Part shown: in pieces, positions 13,135 to 25,600 of the stretch
How the letters are laid out: every line of letters begins with the position of its first letter
Numbering within the stretch: the first letter of the stretch is position 1
NCBI RefSeq assembly: GCF_000002995.4
Contig: NW_025062475.1
Location: forward strand, 10,110,187 to 10,174,186
DNA from: Brugia malayi
Lineage: Eukaryota > Nematoda > Chromadorea > Rhabditida > Onchocercidae
Reading direction: 5' to 3'
Length of the DNA stretch: 64,000 nucleotides
Program-made: the position numbers and the translations under genes
Notes under the pieces: model-generated
What the model was told of the DNA's origin: nothing
Seen by the model: only the letters and a program-made list of their open reading frames with translations
Database searches by the model: none

Positions 13135-15029
13135 CTTTTGGATTATGTTGGAAGTAGCTGTTTTTGAATTATTTCATTGTTTCGACTGTGCAGTTGAGAA
13201 TTAGTTTGAAGTTGTTTGATTAACGATTTTAATCGAGTAAGAAAAAGATTGTCATTTAGTCTAACCTTTGGCCAAAAGACATTCCTTTTGTTTCTTGGTG
13301 ACATTTTATTTAAATTCTAATGCCTTCTACCTTTTCAATATCTTAGGCATTGGATTGTTCTTGAATGTCTATTAATTCTAATTTTCAGAACTGATCTATA
13401 TCTGGAGTATTTGTGACATTCGCGACACAAATGGATTCTACGATTATAAGCTATTATTGATCTGATTTTTGAATGAAGTAATAAGAATTCAGATTTTAAA
13501 TCCTTAATATTACTTAACTGGATAAATTTGAAGAGGTAACTGGCTCCAATGAGTGTGTCAGGTTGCTTTTAGTTGATCTTATTGGCTTATTGATGACAAC
13601 TCCTTTTTATTCAAATTAATAACTTGCAATTTGTTGAGTAATCAACCCCAACTATCTCAAGAATTATTATACCCCTTTTCCGTTTTCCATTCCTTTTGGT
13701 AACAAAACATGTTTTTAACATCCAAACGAAGCGATTTTCAGCTTTTTTTTTTCGTTTGCTGAAGTTTCAATTCATTAACTAACCTGTTAATATGATGGAT
13801 AGCCTTACTGACTACAATGATTTTCTTACACAAATTGTTATTGCATTGCACACAGATCCATTTGTTCCGTATTTGAATTCATTACTCAGGTGGTTGTTTC
13901 CGTGTAATTTGCTCGGACATAGCGTCGTATTGTGAATGTTGCAGCAGAAACAAGAAAAGTTACTTTTTATTGGAATCACTTGTTGCATGCCATATTCGAA
14001 GACATTTGCATTGATTTTCCTCAATAAATATGGCATTGAATAAAAACCCAATGGTATTTCTAGCTTTATTATCCACAGAAATTTCCTTGGACTATCTTCT
14101 TGGTTACGTAGTCAACGTGATTAAGGTCGATGCTTCTTTCCCAGTTTCACGTTCTGCTAGTTTTTATTCCACTAAAAGTTTAGCATCTAGTGACTTTCCG
14201 CTTACGTTGCGCTAGTTCTGTCAAGAATTGTCTTAGCTTGTTGACTGCCCAAATTTCTTCTTTCTTTATGCCGAAATTTACTTTCAATGACGTCTTCTAT
14301 ACTAAAATGTTCTAGATCCTTTCAAAATCTTTCTTATGACACTAAGTTCTTCAAAGCAGTACTCTAACCTGCTGCTAGTAGAGTCTTTCCTTTAAGAAAA
14401 AATATCAAATAATTCACTTCCTGGATGTCTAAGATAATTTGGAGATGAACTGTTGCTTCAAAGCCGCTCCAGAAATGTCTGAAAATTTTTGAGTCGCCAT
14501 TAAATTTGCCAGTGACAACTATGCAAATTTACGCTAGGCGATATTGAGATATTTCCTGTGGAGGTAATTCTCTCATACCTTGCTAACTTAATCGCTGCAC
14601 AATTAACTTCTAATTGTTCACAACTTAAAGTTTCTTTAGCATCATTTATTAAGATTGCTTAATACTCCACTCACTGTCGTCGACCATTTCCACATATTTA
14701 TCTTCCTTCTTTATTTGTTGGGCTGTAATTTTTGGATATATATAATCTTGGCTTATTGTTTCGAGTGTGCTTGTATAAAATTCAAGACGTAATATTTTTT
14801 CTTGATAATTCTTCTTTTGACGTCATAGCTCTTTCTTTGGTAGCGAAAAGTTTAGTTTCCTAATTTTACTGATGATTTTCTTGATCTTCTTGACCGCCTT
14901 AGTTGTCTTTATTATTTTATTAAATATTTTACCTCATCTCGGGTGCCAAGAAATTTGTTGAAAATTTATATTTTGTTTGGGAAATTTTCTGTGGTTGGAG
15001 TGTTTATAGATGTGTTGTGTAATGGGATC

Positions 15030-15303
15030 TGTTGTAACGAATTTTATTCCTACGAACTACGTTAATGCATATTGATAATGTACTGATAACTTCTAGAAGC
15101 GTTATCTACGAGCATGGAAAGATGCGGAAGAGTTTGAATGAATGAGTGCGCGAGACTAGTCAAACTGAAGCTTACGTGGGCATTGGCTCATACTCGCAGT
15201 AAGTAAAGAGCTGTCACTATCGAACGAATTTACTTTTTATACAGGTAAGATAGTAAGAGTTGTTTTTAACATTGTGTTAATTGCTTGTAAGATGACAGTT
15301 ACA
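15030..15303 (-). repeat. LTR-like end of the BEL/Pao relic
   Basis: A 274-bp segment bounded by TG and CA, with ends TGTTGTAACG and GACAGTTACA on the plus strand. Read on the element's strand it has a TATAAAAA box (plus 15234-15241) about 60 nt from its outer edge and an AATAAA (plus 15043-15048) close to its inner edge, as expected of an LTR upstream of gag. The GC content is higher than its surroundings. A matching second LTR was not seen, so the boundaries are estimates. Confidence 0.6.
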
Positions 15304-17440
15304 CCGACAGATCTCTGTACTCGACGTTAGACAAAGAGCTGACCAAAAACCTTTTAGCAATCGAATCTCAGTTTGACTTCTAAAATTTAAGGTCGCAAGA
15401 ATAAAATGACTCAAAGCAATTCTCAACATATTAAGCAATGCAAACATTCTTTGTTAACAATGTGTAACATTCTAAACACTAAACATAAGCTTGACATGGC
15501 TACATTTGAGAGATGAATGTGAGATAAATGGTTTCTCACTTGAGATGGGAATTTGAAACAGCTTTATTTCTAAGGTATATTCAAATAAGACAATCTCTAG
15601 TCTTATGGATTTTGTAAAAATTTATTTTAACATATTGTAATTCGGTTCCTTTTCTTTTTGAATGAGGGAGTGTGAATATAAAATGATAAAAATTAAATGT
15701 TTTCAATCATTATGACTATCTTGATTACTAGTAACTATTGTAAAGAGAGTTTGGGGAAACTACTATGATGATATGTTGTGTATTACTTGTGTAAACTGTT
15801 TTTTTATTTTTTATTTTTTTTTTTAAAATGAAAAAAAAAACAGTACCCAATTAGCTAATACTCGTTTTTTTTTTTTTATTTCTATGGCAATATTTCCGAT
15901 TCGAATAAATGAATTGAATTTCGAGCGGAAGTTAATCATAAAACTGAGTAATTTGGTGAGAGATGGGCATATTTATCAAATGAACGACAATTTGACTAAT
16001 GAGACGGCACGAATTATTAAAATGTTATTTGCATATGTTATGGGATAACTTTCAAATTACTGCAATTTTCTTAAATTCTAATTTAAATTATTTGATGAGT
16101 TTTTTGTAACCATTTAGCTTTAAAAAATAATGACATGACATGATGTATCAAACATAACAATGTTCTTATTGAACATTACACCTTCTTTAACAGGTCATCT
16201 CACTACCATTGACCATTCATCAACGAGGTTAATTCTACCATTACCAATTCTTTCTTACACGAAACAATCATACAATTTACTTATTGGTTGTCGCAGAGGT
16301 TAATCCTATCATTACCAAATTACTTATCCACTACCCAGAACCAATAATATAAAAAATTTTTACGTCACTTTTATGTACAATTAGTGTTTTTCTGCAATCA
16401 ATACAACATACCATACGTGTCATCATGCATTGTTACTTCGGAAAACCCATTAAATTATATAACAGGAAATTTTAACCATTTCTTGCACTAAAATATGATG
16501 CTCAATAGGATGAAAGTTTCTAAGTGATTTTTTTACACTACTGAAAATTGGCTTGATACTTGAAGTGATACTCCGAAATATAAAATAATAAATTATCAGT
16601 TCATCCCAATTTTCTTTACCGTATCTGTTAATACTTTTTTCCCAAATCAAATTTCAATCCTTTTGTCCCTTTTCGGTGACCGCTATAAAACTATACATGC
16701 AGTATAGGGAAAACGTACCCTAAAATTCCAACTGTATATGAAAAACTCAATGGCAATCCAATGATTTATTTTATTCTACACACCCTTATACACTCATGTG
16801 TTACCTGTCCATTATATTTTATTTCATATAACAGAGATATTTAGCTTTTTATTTCTATTTGATAAGCAAAAATTAGGGGCATTTCAAAAAGTTATAATCG
16901 AATGATCTTTACGCGAAAGCAATAAAAAATACCAATCAGATAATAACTATTTGATTCTTGATATGATTATCACTGCTACTGACCAATATTGTTTTGAATT
17001 TCAAAGCTAAGCTAAATTACTTCCTTATAAATATAGCAAAATTAAACACATTTTTGTTAACTGAAAGCATAAGTATTATTTCCTTCTGTTAACCTATTTT
17101 AGTTGGGAAACTTGATCCTGTTAACCACGATGTATAAATATAAAAGTATACTGAATGTGTCCCATCCCTTACAAATCCATTCAACAGTAAACTGTACCGT
17201 AATGTAAATAATCATTGCAAAAACACCGCAGTGTAAATAATTATCGTTATAGTAATACCACAGTGTAAAAACAGCATTAGTAATGTGTAAATAATTACAC
17301 TTAGTGATATCTCCAATTCATATAATTATAGGTAGTAATGCCACCGAACGGAATATAGTGATAATGTTATGATAGCTACGATCTAAACAAACCATAGCAA
17401 TAATGTTGTGGTACCTACGATAGGTGTGGTACGTGCGGTA
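15304..17440. other. AT-rich intergenic DNA with decayed repeats
   Basis: No coding exon supported. It contains an imperfect direct repeat (GAGGTTAATYCTAYCATTACC-like units at 16225-16260 and 16296-16330) and a loose array of GTGTAAATAATTA-like units at about 17180-17310. Poly(A/T) runs occur near 15800-15880. Confidence 0.5.
16225..16330. repeat. Imperfect direct repeat, two units 71 bp apart
   Basis: Two units of about 35 bp starting GAGGTTAATTCTACCATT (16225) and GAGGTTAATCCTATCATT (16296) with few differences. Origin unknown; probably a remnant of a local duplication or old minisatellite. Confidence 0.5.
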
Positions 17441-18025
17441 CTAGTAGTCACACCAATGGTACCAAGAAGGACAGCGTCACGACGTTAAGAAATGTTAGGA
17501 CAGAGAATGGAGAAAGGGAAAGAGAAAAAAGAGGAAAGAAAAGAAATATGAAAGCAGTGAATATCAGTTCCAGTAACCATCCGGAAAAGAAACACGATAC
17601 ATATGTCATCAATAACGACGACGACGACTGATGCAATGAACAAAACCTGTTAATGACTCATCAACATTATCACCGTACGATGAATCATTATAATAATCCC
17701 GTAAAACAATTAGCACACTGATACTACTTGTCAATAATGAACCTTTACTTTTCATAACTATGCGGAAAAACTGGCAAATGTCGTAAATACAAGAGATTAT
17801 TTCGATTATGACGTCATGTGAGTGCACAGACGTATAGGTATAAGTGATGAATGGAACCACCGATAGAAGGATGAAGGAGCAGAAGGATAGCTGGATGGAT
17901 GGGTGGATTGATGGTTGTTGATGATGATGGTGATGGTGAGGCGGTAAAGCAGCGCAGATGTCGGAGTGCAGATCGATACCGATTCAGTGGGATGCCTAGT
18001 TATCGATCGAGACGAAGGAAGACAA

Positions 18026-18115
18026 ATGATGGCGAATGGCAGCAGTGGCAGCATCAGCAGTAGCAGTAGCAGTAGCAGTAGCATAACTGCGCTTAGTTGC
18101 TATGCTCATTCATCT
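18026..18115 (+). CDS. Possible first coding exon of the AF10-like gene
   Basis: An ATG-started 30-codon stretch (MMANGSSGSIS followed by a Ser tract from AGC/AGT repeats) ends in phase 0 before a GTATCG donor. The first supported AF10 exon at 22602 also starts in phase 0 and has no ATG, so an upstream start exon is needed. The local GC content is higher than around it, as often seen at gene starts. The join would need a 4.5-kb intron full of simple repeats, and no homology supports these residues. Treat as a candidate only. Confidence 0.3.
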
Positions 18116-18395
18116 GTATCGCACACTTCTATTTCCTAAGGCTTTTGCTTCCATACCTGTCATTTCTTCAATTAAATGAACCACTTTTGTAGTACCTATT
18201 AATATGTGAGTATATCTGTAGTTTTAAAATTTATAATCTAACTCTTTAATTGTAACATTTTAGAAATGAATGAACTGTTATTACTTGCTACAACTAGTAA
18301 GCTAATGTTTTAGCACCACTATTTTATAACTAGCAATCTGTTTATATTCATTTTTTCCATCATTTTCTTTCTAAAGAATATATTAGTATTATTTA

Positions 18396-18680
18396 TTGTT
18401 ATTAACTAATCTTACTATTATCATTTTTATTATTATCATTACTACTATAATCATCATTGTCATTATTACTACTGATTATTATTATTACTATTATTATTAT
18501 TATTATTATTATTACTGTTATCATTATTATTACTATTATTATTACCATCATTATTATCATTATCATTGTTATTGTTATTATCATTATTGTTACTATTATT
18601 ATTATTATTATCATTGTTATTATTATCGTTATTATTATTATTTGTTATTATCATTATTATTGTTATCTCTTTTCTGTTAA
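18396..18680. repeat. ATT/ATC-type trinucleotide repeat tract
   Basis: About 280 bp of interrupted TTA/TCA/TTG triplets. All six frames look open and give homopolymer-like Ile, Tyr, Leu or Asn strings, which is a repeat artefact rather than coding sequence. Confidence 0.9.
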
Positions 18681-20243
18681 TTATTAAATACTCTTATCGA
18701 TTCAACCGTTTCTTCTTTCTCTTCCTCCTTCTCGTCCTCTTCAGTTCCCTCATCTTTTAGTTCAATGTTCGTCGTTCTTAGTGATATTATAGTTGTAGTG
18801 AATATCGTGATATGGAATAGCTACCTTATCACCTTAACTTTCCCCATAACACCTATTTCTCCTCCCCTCTTATCTTTTTTCCGTGCAGGTAAGGATATTA
18901 TATATTACAGTGAACGATTTACTAGTAAGATTATTGTTTAAATAAAATGAAGTGGGCAAATGGACAATAGTGAGAATGTTGGTCAGCTTTGCTCCATTCA
19001 TTTATATATAATTATTAAATGGATTAGATAGGTTTGCTAGTATTTTCTTTGTTGATTTTTCCGTTCGATATCATATATGATTTTAATAAAACTTACTTAA
19101 TTTAGTACTATATTATATGCGGAATGTTCGCATGATGTTACATGTTAAATTAAATATGAGCAAAAAAAAAAAAATTAAGTTTATGGAAATACAATTTATA
19201 TTTTGAAAGGATTAGTTCATAGAGCAAGTTCAAATTTTAAGCATATGGAAAATAAAGGAGAAAAGCGGAAGATTCGCGACGAAACAATAGAAAGTATGAA
19301 CGCATAGAGAGACACAGCACAGTTGACACTATCAGCGTTAACCTAATTACATATGAAGTGAAGCTGTTTAATGAATTCTAAGATAGAATTTGGGAAATAA
19401 TAGCGACACGATTGTTTATCTTTGTTCAACGAATAAAAGGTTCTTTTAAAAGTTTGGTGAAATTTTTATCAAATTTTGCTTTTCATTTGTGTAGAAAGGA
19501 TGAAGTAGAAATAACGATGTTAGCATTATTCTATGTTAGCACTATTAATTGTTATCCTTTATTTTTATCATCATTATTACTATTATTGTCATTATCGTTA
19601 TCATAATTTACTCATTTATTTATTTATTTATTAACCACTTACATAATAATATGTAGAAAAGATGAGGGGGTTTATGATTTGACGATGTGATGCGATATGA
19701 TGCAGTTTACCCTTTTATGGATTACCGTAAGGATTATATATCATTTCAGTTAAAACATCTCTTGAACTTGATAAAACGATATCAAACCTGTTAATGATGA
19801 TTGTGATGTTACAACATTCTCATAAAATGATAAATGATGATAATCTTTCTATCTGTCCTCTTCATCCTTTCATATAATTTCTATTTGCAAAATTGAAAAC
19901 TACAGTTGCATTGATTCTTTTCTATCCATCCATCCATCCATCGATATTTCTTTCCAATAATTAATCCGACAAATGTCAACGAACTAAATATCAGTCTACT
20001 ATTGATAAATGAAAGTAAAAAAGGAATGATAAAAAGAAGTAATGAGATAAATTAGATCAATCGACATAAGTATTACTAGTAATTTAGTGAAAGAACTAAT
20101 CAATAGGAGTAATCGCTGAGATATAAATAAATGAATGAAAATGTTAAACGAATGCCTTCTTTGCATTCTTCATTCGTTCATTCTGCTGCAATCGATCGTT
20201 GCAATGAATGAATGATATTAAAGGAAAGGGTGGTGGTGATAAC

Positions 20244-20303
20244 GATGATGATGATGATGATGATGATGATGACGATGACGATGATGATGATGATGATGAT
20301 GAC
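20244..20303. repeat. (GAT)n microsatellite
   Basis: About 20 GAT units with two GAC interruptions. Confidence 0.9.
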
Positions 20304-20840
20304 AGTCTGATGAAATTTTAGAGTGGAAAAATGTTTGTCTGTGAATGGATGATGAAATGATTCGTTAGCTTTAAAACAAACGTGAAGAAGGAGAAGGAGA
20401 AGAAGCTAATGTTTCCTGTTCCTTATGCTGAATTTCACTGGTTGGTTCGTTTGTTCGTTCATTCATCGCTTTGGTTGCTTTGGTTGTTTGGTTACTTTGG
20501 TTGCTTTAGTTGGCTGACGGATCAGTGTATGTATATGTGTGTGCATGTGTGTATGTGTGTGTTTGTGAATAAGTTGTGATGAAGGAGACAACACCGCAGT
20601 AAGTTGGTAGTTTGAAAAGATGATGTAGGAGGAGCGGGTAGGGAAGGCGGTGGTAGTAGTGGCGGTGACGGTGGTAAGAATGGCTTCAACGACACCAATC
20701 CATCATCAGACATTAATTCTCTTACCGTTGGTTGTTCAACTATTGAGACGTCGGAAATCTTCGTCGAGAGAACTTTTTCTTCTCTCTCTTTCCTCCTCTC
20801 TCCTTTTGCCCTTCCCTTTTCTAATTCTACTTTTTACTTC

Positions 20841-20934
20841 ATATGTGTGTATGTGTGTGCATGTATATGCATGTGTATATGTATGTGTGTGTGTGTGTGT
20901 ATGTGTGTGTGTATGTATGTATGTGTATGTGTAT
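20841..20934. repeat. (GT)n / (GTAT)n microsatellite
   Basis: Alternating GT with AT interruptions, about 94 bp. A shorter similar tract lies at 20523-20570. Confidence 0.9.
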
Positions 20935-21510
20935 GAACTAAACAACTGCAACCTTTTTTCACATTTCGTAATGGTCGGAGTTTTTGGAAAGACTTCAATT
21001 TTCTCATTTCGTTTTATTTTGTTTTCAAGGGATTTTAATGGAAGAAGCAATGGTACCATACGGTCAGTGTTAGTATTGGTGTTGATATAATGAATGAAGT
21101 GATTGTTTATTATAAGGAATGTTTTCTAGGCGAAACGAATTGGATCGGGTCGAATCGAATCGATTGATAAATTGATTAAATTATCATTTAGAAAGATTTT
21201 TCATAAATAATGATTGTAAGTTTCATATGCTTAAATAATCTTTTAAAGTGACTTACGAAACTTTTATTAAGTGGCAGATGTCGCGATAATAAGAAATCAC
21301 TTATACTGCATATCTTCCTGTTTGATGATATTTTGTATTGGAAGACAGCGATTTAAATGGGAATTTATAGAAGATTTCTGATCAGTGAACGATTCATCTC
21401 ATTTGTGAAATAGATTGATGATTAAGGATTCACTGTAGCTGAAGGACGATTACTTCAGAGCAGTGGATTTCATTTTTGGTCACATTTGAAGGTTATATCT
21501 ATATGGCTCT

Positions 21511-21558
21511 CTATATATATATATATATTATGTGTGTGCGTGTATGTGTGTGTGTGTA

Positions 21559-21608
<50 letters not shown>
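21511..21608. repeat. (TA)n then (TG)n microsatellite
   Basis: A run of TA (21511-21529) passes into about 80 bp of TG with few interruptions, the longest pure GT tract in the window. Further GT tracts lie at 21922-21980 and 23968-24003. Confidence 0.9.
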
Positions 21609-21611
<3 letters not shown>

Positions 21612-21921
21612 CTTATCGTATCGTATAATTCATTTAATTGGTAAGTCGTGAAAAGAGAAATAATTTCCGTTTATGCATGAGTATGTATCTGTGTATGTAT
21701 GCATGCATCTATACATATATATATACATATATATGCTATGTGTTTTTGTATGTGAAGAAATTTTTCAAGGTTCTTTCGCATTTCGGACGTCCTTTTAAGG
21801 AACTTCTTTTTACGACTTCGTTTTGAAGCAACGTCAGTTCGTCATTTTTCCATTTCACACCATTTGTTGTGTTGATCGAAATCGATATTAGTGCTATTTG
21901 AAGGCTATTTGAAGAGATGAT

Positions 21922-21980
21922 GTGATGTGTGTGTGTTTCTGTATGTGTGTATGTGTGTGTGCGTGTGTATGTGTGTGTAT
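21922..21980. repeat. (GT)n microsatellite
   Basis: Interrupted GT repeat of about 60 bp. Confidence 0.85.
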
Positions 21981-22601
21981 ACCTTGTGGTGGTTATGTGC
22001 CAGTAGGACAAGTCTTCTATATCATCTTTGTTCCCTTCGGAATTTTGCTTATTTAGATTAGATGGACAAATCTCTCCCCTTTTTACCCGTAGTAGATTTG
22101 ATTATCCCAGGGAGAATACGGAAATTTTTAAATATGTGATTTGATTTACAGGAAGAAATACTAGTTAGATGTGATTTGGTAAATAACATTTGTTATTGTC
22201 AAGTTTATAAATGAGTTTTATGTTTTTTAAGGATGTAATATCAGTTTTTAATATTACTGAATAATGAAAGATTGATGACTTTTTTAGTTGTGTAGTTTAT
22301 TATTTAATATCTAAGCGCATTATACCTGAGAAACTTCAACCAAAACATTATACCTGAGAAAGTTGATATCTCACTAGCTTTGGTCACTTACAAGTTTTTC
22401 TATTCTAAATATATTAATATGTCTTAGTCACAGTTATATATGTATATGCATACATTTATTGTATTTTGATTTATATATCCATCATTTTTGAATGTACACG
22501 GCTTATTTGTCATCATTATTATGATGATAATCGTATTGATAGCGATGAGATAGAGAGATGAATTGATAACCAAAAGTAATATTTCTTTTCGACAGATTTA
22601 G

Positions 22602-25600
22602 CATTTGCGTCAAAAAGAAGCAATTGGTAAACGGACGGCAGTGGCAAATATCTCGAATGAGGCAGGCACTTCTCGAGCCGAAGATGTTATAGTAAATAAG
22701 GTTGGTTCTATTCATTTATTTTACATTTATAATAATAAGTATGAACAACCGTAAGGCGAAAAAGTACAGATATAAGTAATTTTAAAAATTGATTCAGTTA
22801 ATCACATTCATTATCCTCTAAGAATATCAAACTCTATCCAATTTTTTTTTATCTAATATAATTTCACACTTAAGTATCATCACTGAGATAACGACCAAAG
22901 AGATGAGCACGAGGGTTTTTAAGTAAAAATCGATTTTTGTAGTTTGATTGTAGTATGAATCATCACCATTAAAATATTATTCTTTTCTCGGATGTAAAAG
23001 AAGTAAATTTAGATTCTACTGATAAGGAAGATTGATCTGTCATGGCTGTTTCCATGTCTGTGGGGAACATTTTATTGTAGATTAACCTTTCATTTGGTCT
23101 TAGTTATTTCCTGAAGCACTGTTAATGGTTGCTATCATTTCCAGGAAATGCTTGGCGGCTGTTGCGTCTGTGCCGACGAGAATGGTTGGGAATCGAACCC
23201 GCTTGTTTATTGCGATGGTCCCAACTGTGAGGTTGCTGTTCATCAAGGTATCTGTTTTTTTATTTTTTGATAACTTCTTTATCTTTGATTTCGAATTATT
23301 TTAATTTTTAATTCGATTAATAGAAGTTTTTTTTTGTCTTGTTAATTTAATTATGCTGAACCATTGACTGATCAATCTGACGTTATCTATTGACAGATTG
23401 TTCCGTTCGCACTACTGTCGTGGAAGTTTTCTTGAGCCGGATAAGGGTATTCTGAAAGGGTTGCTGTTATTGCCACTATCTTCTTTTGATTTATCGACAC
23501 TATCTTATTTTGGGAATATTTTCTTGATATTAAATTCAGTCTTAAGAATTTTATATGGCTGCAATAGCTATATCTGGCTTCAGTATTTACAAATCCAATC
23601 TTAAGATTTTTATTCTTTTGGATGTGGAAACTACGAATCATTTTTTCGCTTTCCAAATGCTATCATATAAAATTTAATGAACAGTGTGTTATTTCTTCGA
23701 TATTTGCCAGGAGAAAGTTGTGTAATTGTGAGAAGTAATGCATGCAAAATATGCATGTTTCAGCAGTTTTGCATTGTGAAAACGCGGTTACAACTACCAG
23801 TATGGATATTAGTAATCGCTAGAAATTCATGTTTTAGCTCGCAGCATTTCTTATGGTTAGTTGACTGGTTGGATGTAGGCATATACCAGTGTTGGCAGAA
23901 CGTACCATTTTATCTTTTTTCTTGTCCATAGTTTTATTTCATTGGTTAAAAAGGGGGACAGTTACTAATGTGTGTATGTATGTATGCATGTGTGTGTGTG
24001 TGTTACTTGTTATTCGTGTCATTGTCCATGGTACCATAAAATATGTTCCTTATTTTTTCTCCTTGGAGAAATTGCACTTTATTTAATGGAAGATTATGGT
24101 GCAGAAGAGAAGGAAAAAGAAAGAGGGAACAGCGTTAGCAGTTGTAGCAAAGTGTTGCTCTCGACATTAACATTCTTTTCCATAGCTTCCCCCTCTTTCA
24201 TTTTAATCCAAAATTGTTTCCTACTATTACACACATGCATGACGTCATTGTTTGTATGTGTTGACGATAATTTCTGAATACAATTGGTCATTACCTTTTA
24301 CTGTTCTTTGATAGTGACATTACTTGAAAGTACTGAGAGGTGACTGATATGCTTCATTGTCTGCTTAGTGAGATAGATGATTGCGATGTTGATAATGATG
24401 ATATGTATATTGGAAGAACGAGATTGTTTGACAAACATAGGCATCAAATCATTGAGGTTTTGTTAATTCTTTTAAAAAAGTAGGAAAAATAATTTTGAGT
24501 CTATGAAAACTGTTTAAGATGACTGTGAAACGTTTTTCTTTCCTTTGTAAAAATTCCTTGTGTTGATTCACTGTGAGTAAAGATTGCACGATGCAATCTA
24601 CCACTGTTCTATTTCACAAATTTTAGACAATTAAATGAAGTGTATAAAAAATTGCACATTTCTTACGATTGATCGATTCGTTCTCAATGCATTCCGAATG
24701 TTGATTTGTTTACTCTCTTTATGTGCGTAGCCAAACTTCTCGTTAACATTATCATCGATATTGTTGTCATGATCGCCATTTATAGCTCATTTATAGTTGT
24801 CACTATTGTTGTCGTCGTCATTCTTGCAGTAATGAACACTGCGATATTTGCTTTCTCCCCTAGATTTAATATACATACTTTGGTTATTAGCGTTTGTTCG
24901 TCTTTCCTTTCTCTACTTTCTTTCGCGTCCACTACTACAGCTTATATACACATGTTCTCACATTTACGCACATACAAGCACGCATGCTATCATCACTTAG
25001 ATTCATTGTAATGTTGCTGCTACAGCAACTATAATAATTATTATTAATGATACCATTGGTATTATCATAGCAGTTAATGCAGATGTTATTTGGCCGTGAT
25101 ATATACATGCATGTTTCTGCAATAGCGACAATTGATTTAGAAAGATGACGGAGACTACGGTATTTCTATTTTTACATCACACACAGAGGAGAGCATAAAA
25201 AGTGAATAATTCATTTGTACAAAGGGCAATGAGTTGTGCTGTTATCGGTGGCTAGTTTCACCATCAATTTTACCACCCACCATGAGAGATACGAACATTG
25301 TCTGAATAGAAATCAATTATTACATTCATATTGCTTCACATTTTTACTGATTTCACATATGGATAATAACAATGAATGTAAATGGGACAATTGAATGGCA
25401 TCCAATCGTTAGGAGAAATTATGCATTTCCTTAGTTAAGATTAATGTATTGTGTTTTATTGCTATTACTAGCAGTAATTATCTGATTGATAATATGTACA
25501 TTATTCTAATATGTACAGAAGATGCAGTTTTGTAAACTGGTTGGGGTGAGATTCTATGCCTCATTCTGATAGAGGTTATGTTGATTTAAGTATTTTTTAA

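Larger units (their letters stand above)
12430..15303 (-). mobile_element. Decayed BEL/Pao LTR retrotransposon
   Basis: Minus-strand relic with stops and frameshifts throughout. Reading down from high coordinates: an LTR-like end (15303-15030); gag blocks at about 14515-14330, where KFNGD, FWSGFEA and DIQEVNYLI resemble the BEL/Pao gag core; a Cys/His cluster near 13930 like a nucleocapsid knuckle; the run-in to reverse transcriptase at about 13410-13140 (several frames); an open stretch at 13134-12814 with HYLSNH, IVYDA and SLNDVLY, typical of BEL/Pao reverse transcriptase, then IPRF and a run typical of the following RNase H; the RNase H motif LRLELL in a shifted frame at about 12800; and a pre-integrase block with ELWW near 12590. 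The central reverse transcriptase, including the catalytic YxDD region, is absent, and no integrase or second LTR was found. At under 3 kb it is far below the usual 6-7 kb and cannot be active. Confidence 0.9.
18690..22601. other. Gene-poor stretch rich in simple repeats
   Basis: No exon supported. It is probably the first intron or upstream region of the AF10-like gene. It holds GAT, GT and TA tracts listed separately. Purine-rich and pyrimidine-rich runs occur near 20380 and 20770. Confidence 0.5.

Noticed and set aside
18396..18760. Several open frames on both strands over the trinucleotide tract
   Set aside because: They are homopolymer-like translations of an ATT/ATC repeat with no splice partners or conserved residues.
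20650..21090. A 146-codon open frame and its antisense counterpart over the GT repeats
   Set aside because: The translation is driven by GT and pyrimidine tracts (Val/Cys or His/Thr strings) with no recognisable domain.
23196..23215. GAATCGAACCC resembling a reverse-complement tRNA T-loop
   Set aside because: It is inside the first PHD exon of the AF10-like gene and no cloverleaf can be built around it.
24706..25011. A 101-codon plus-strand open frame inside an AF10-like intron
   Set aside because: It is Val/Ile/Ser-rich with low complexity, lies between phase-matched exons, and has no recognisable domain or splice role.
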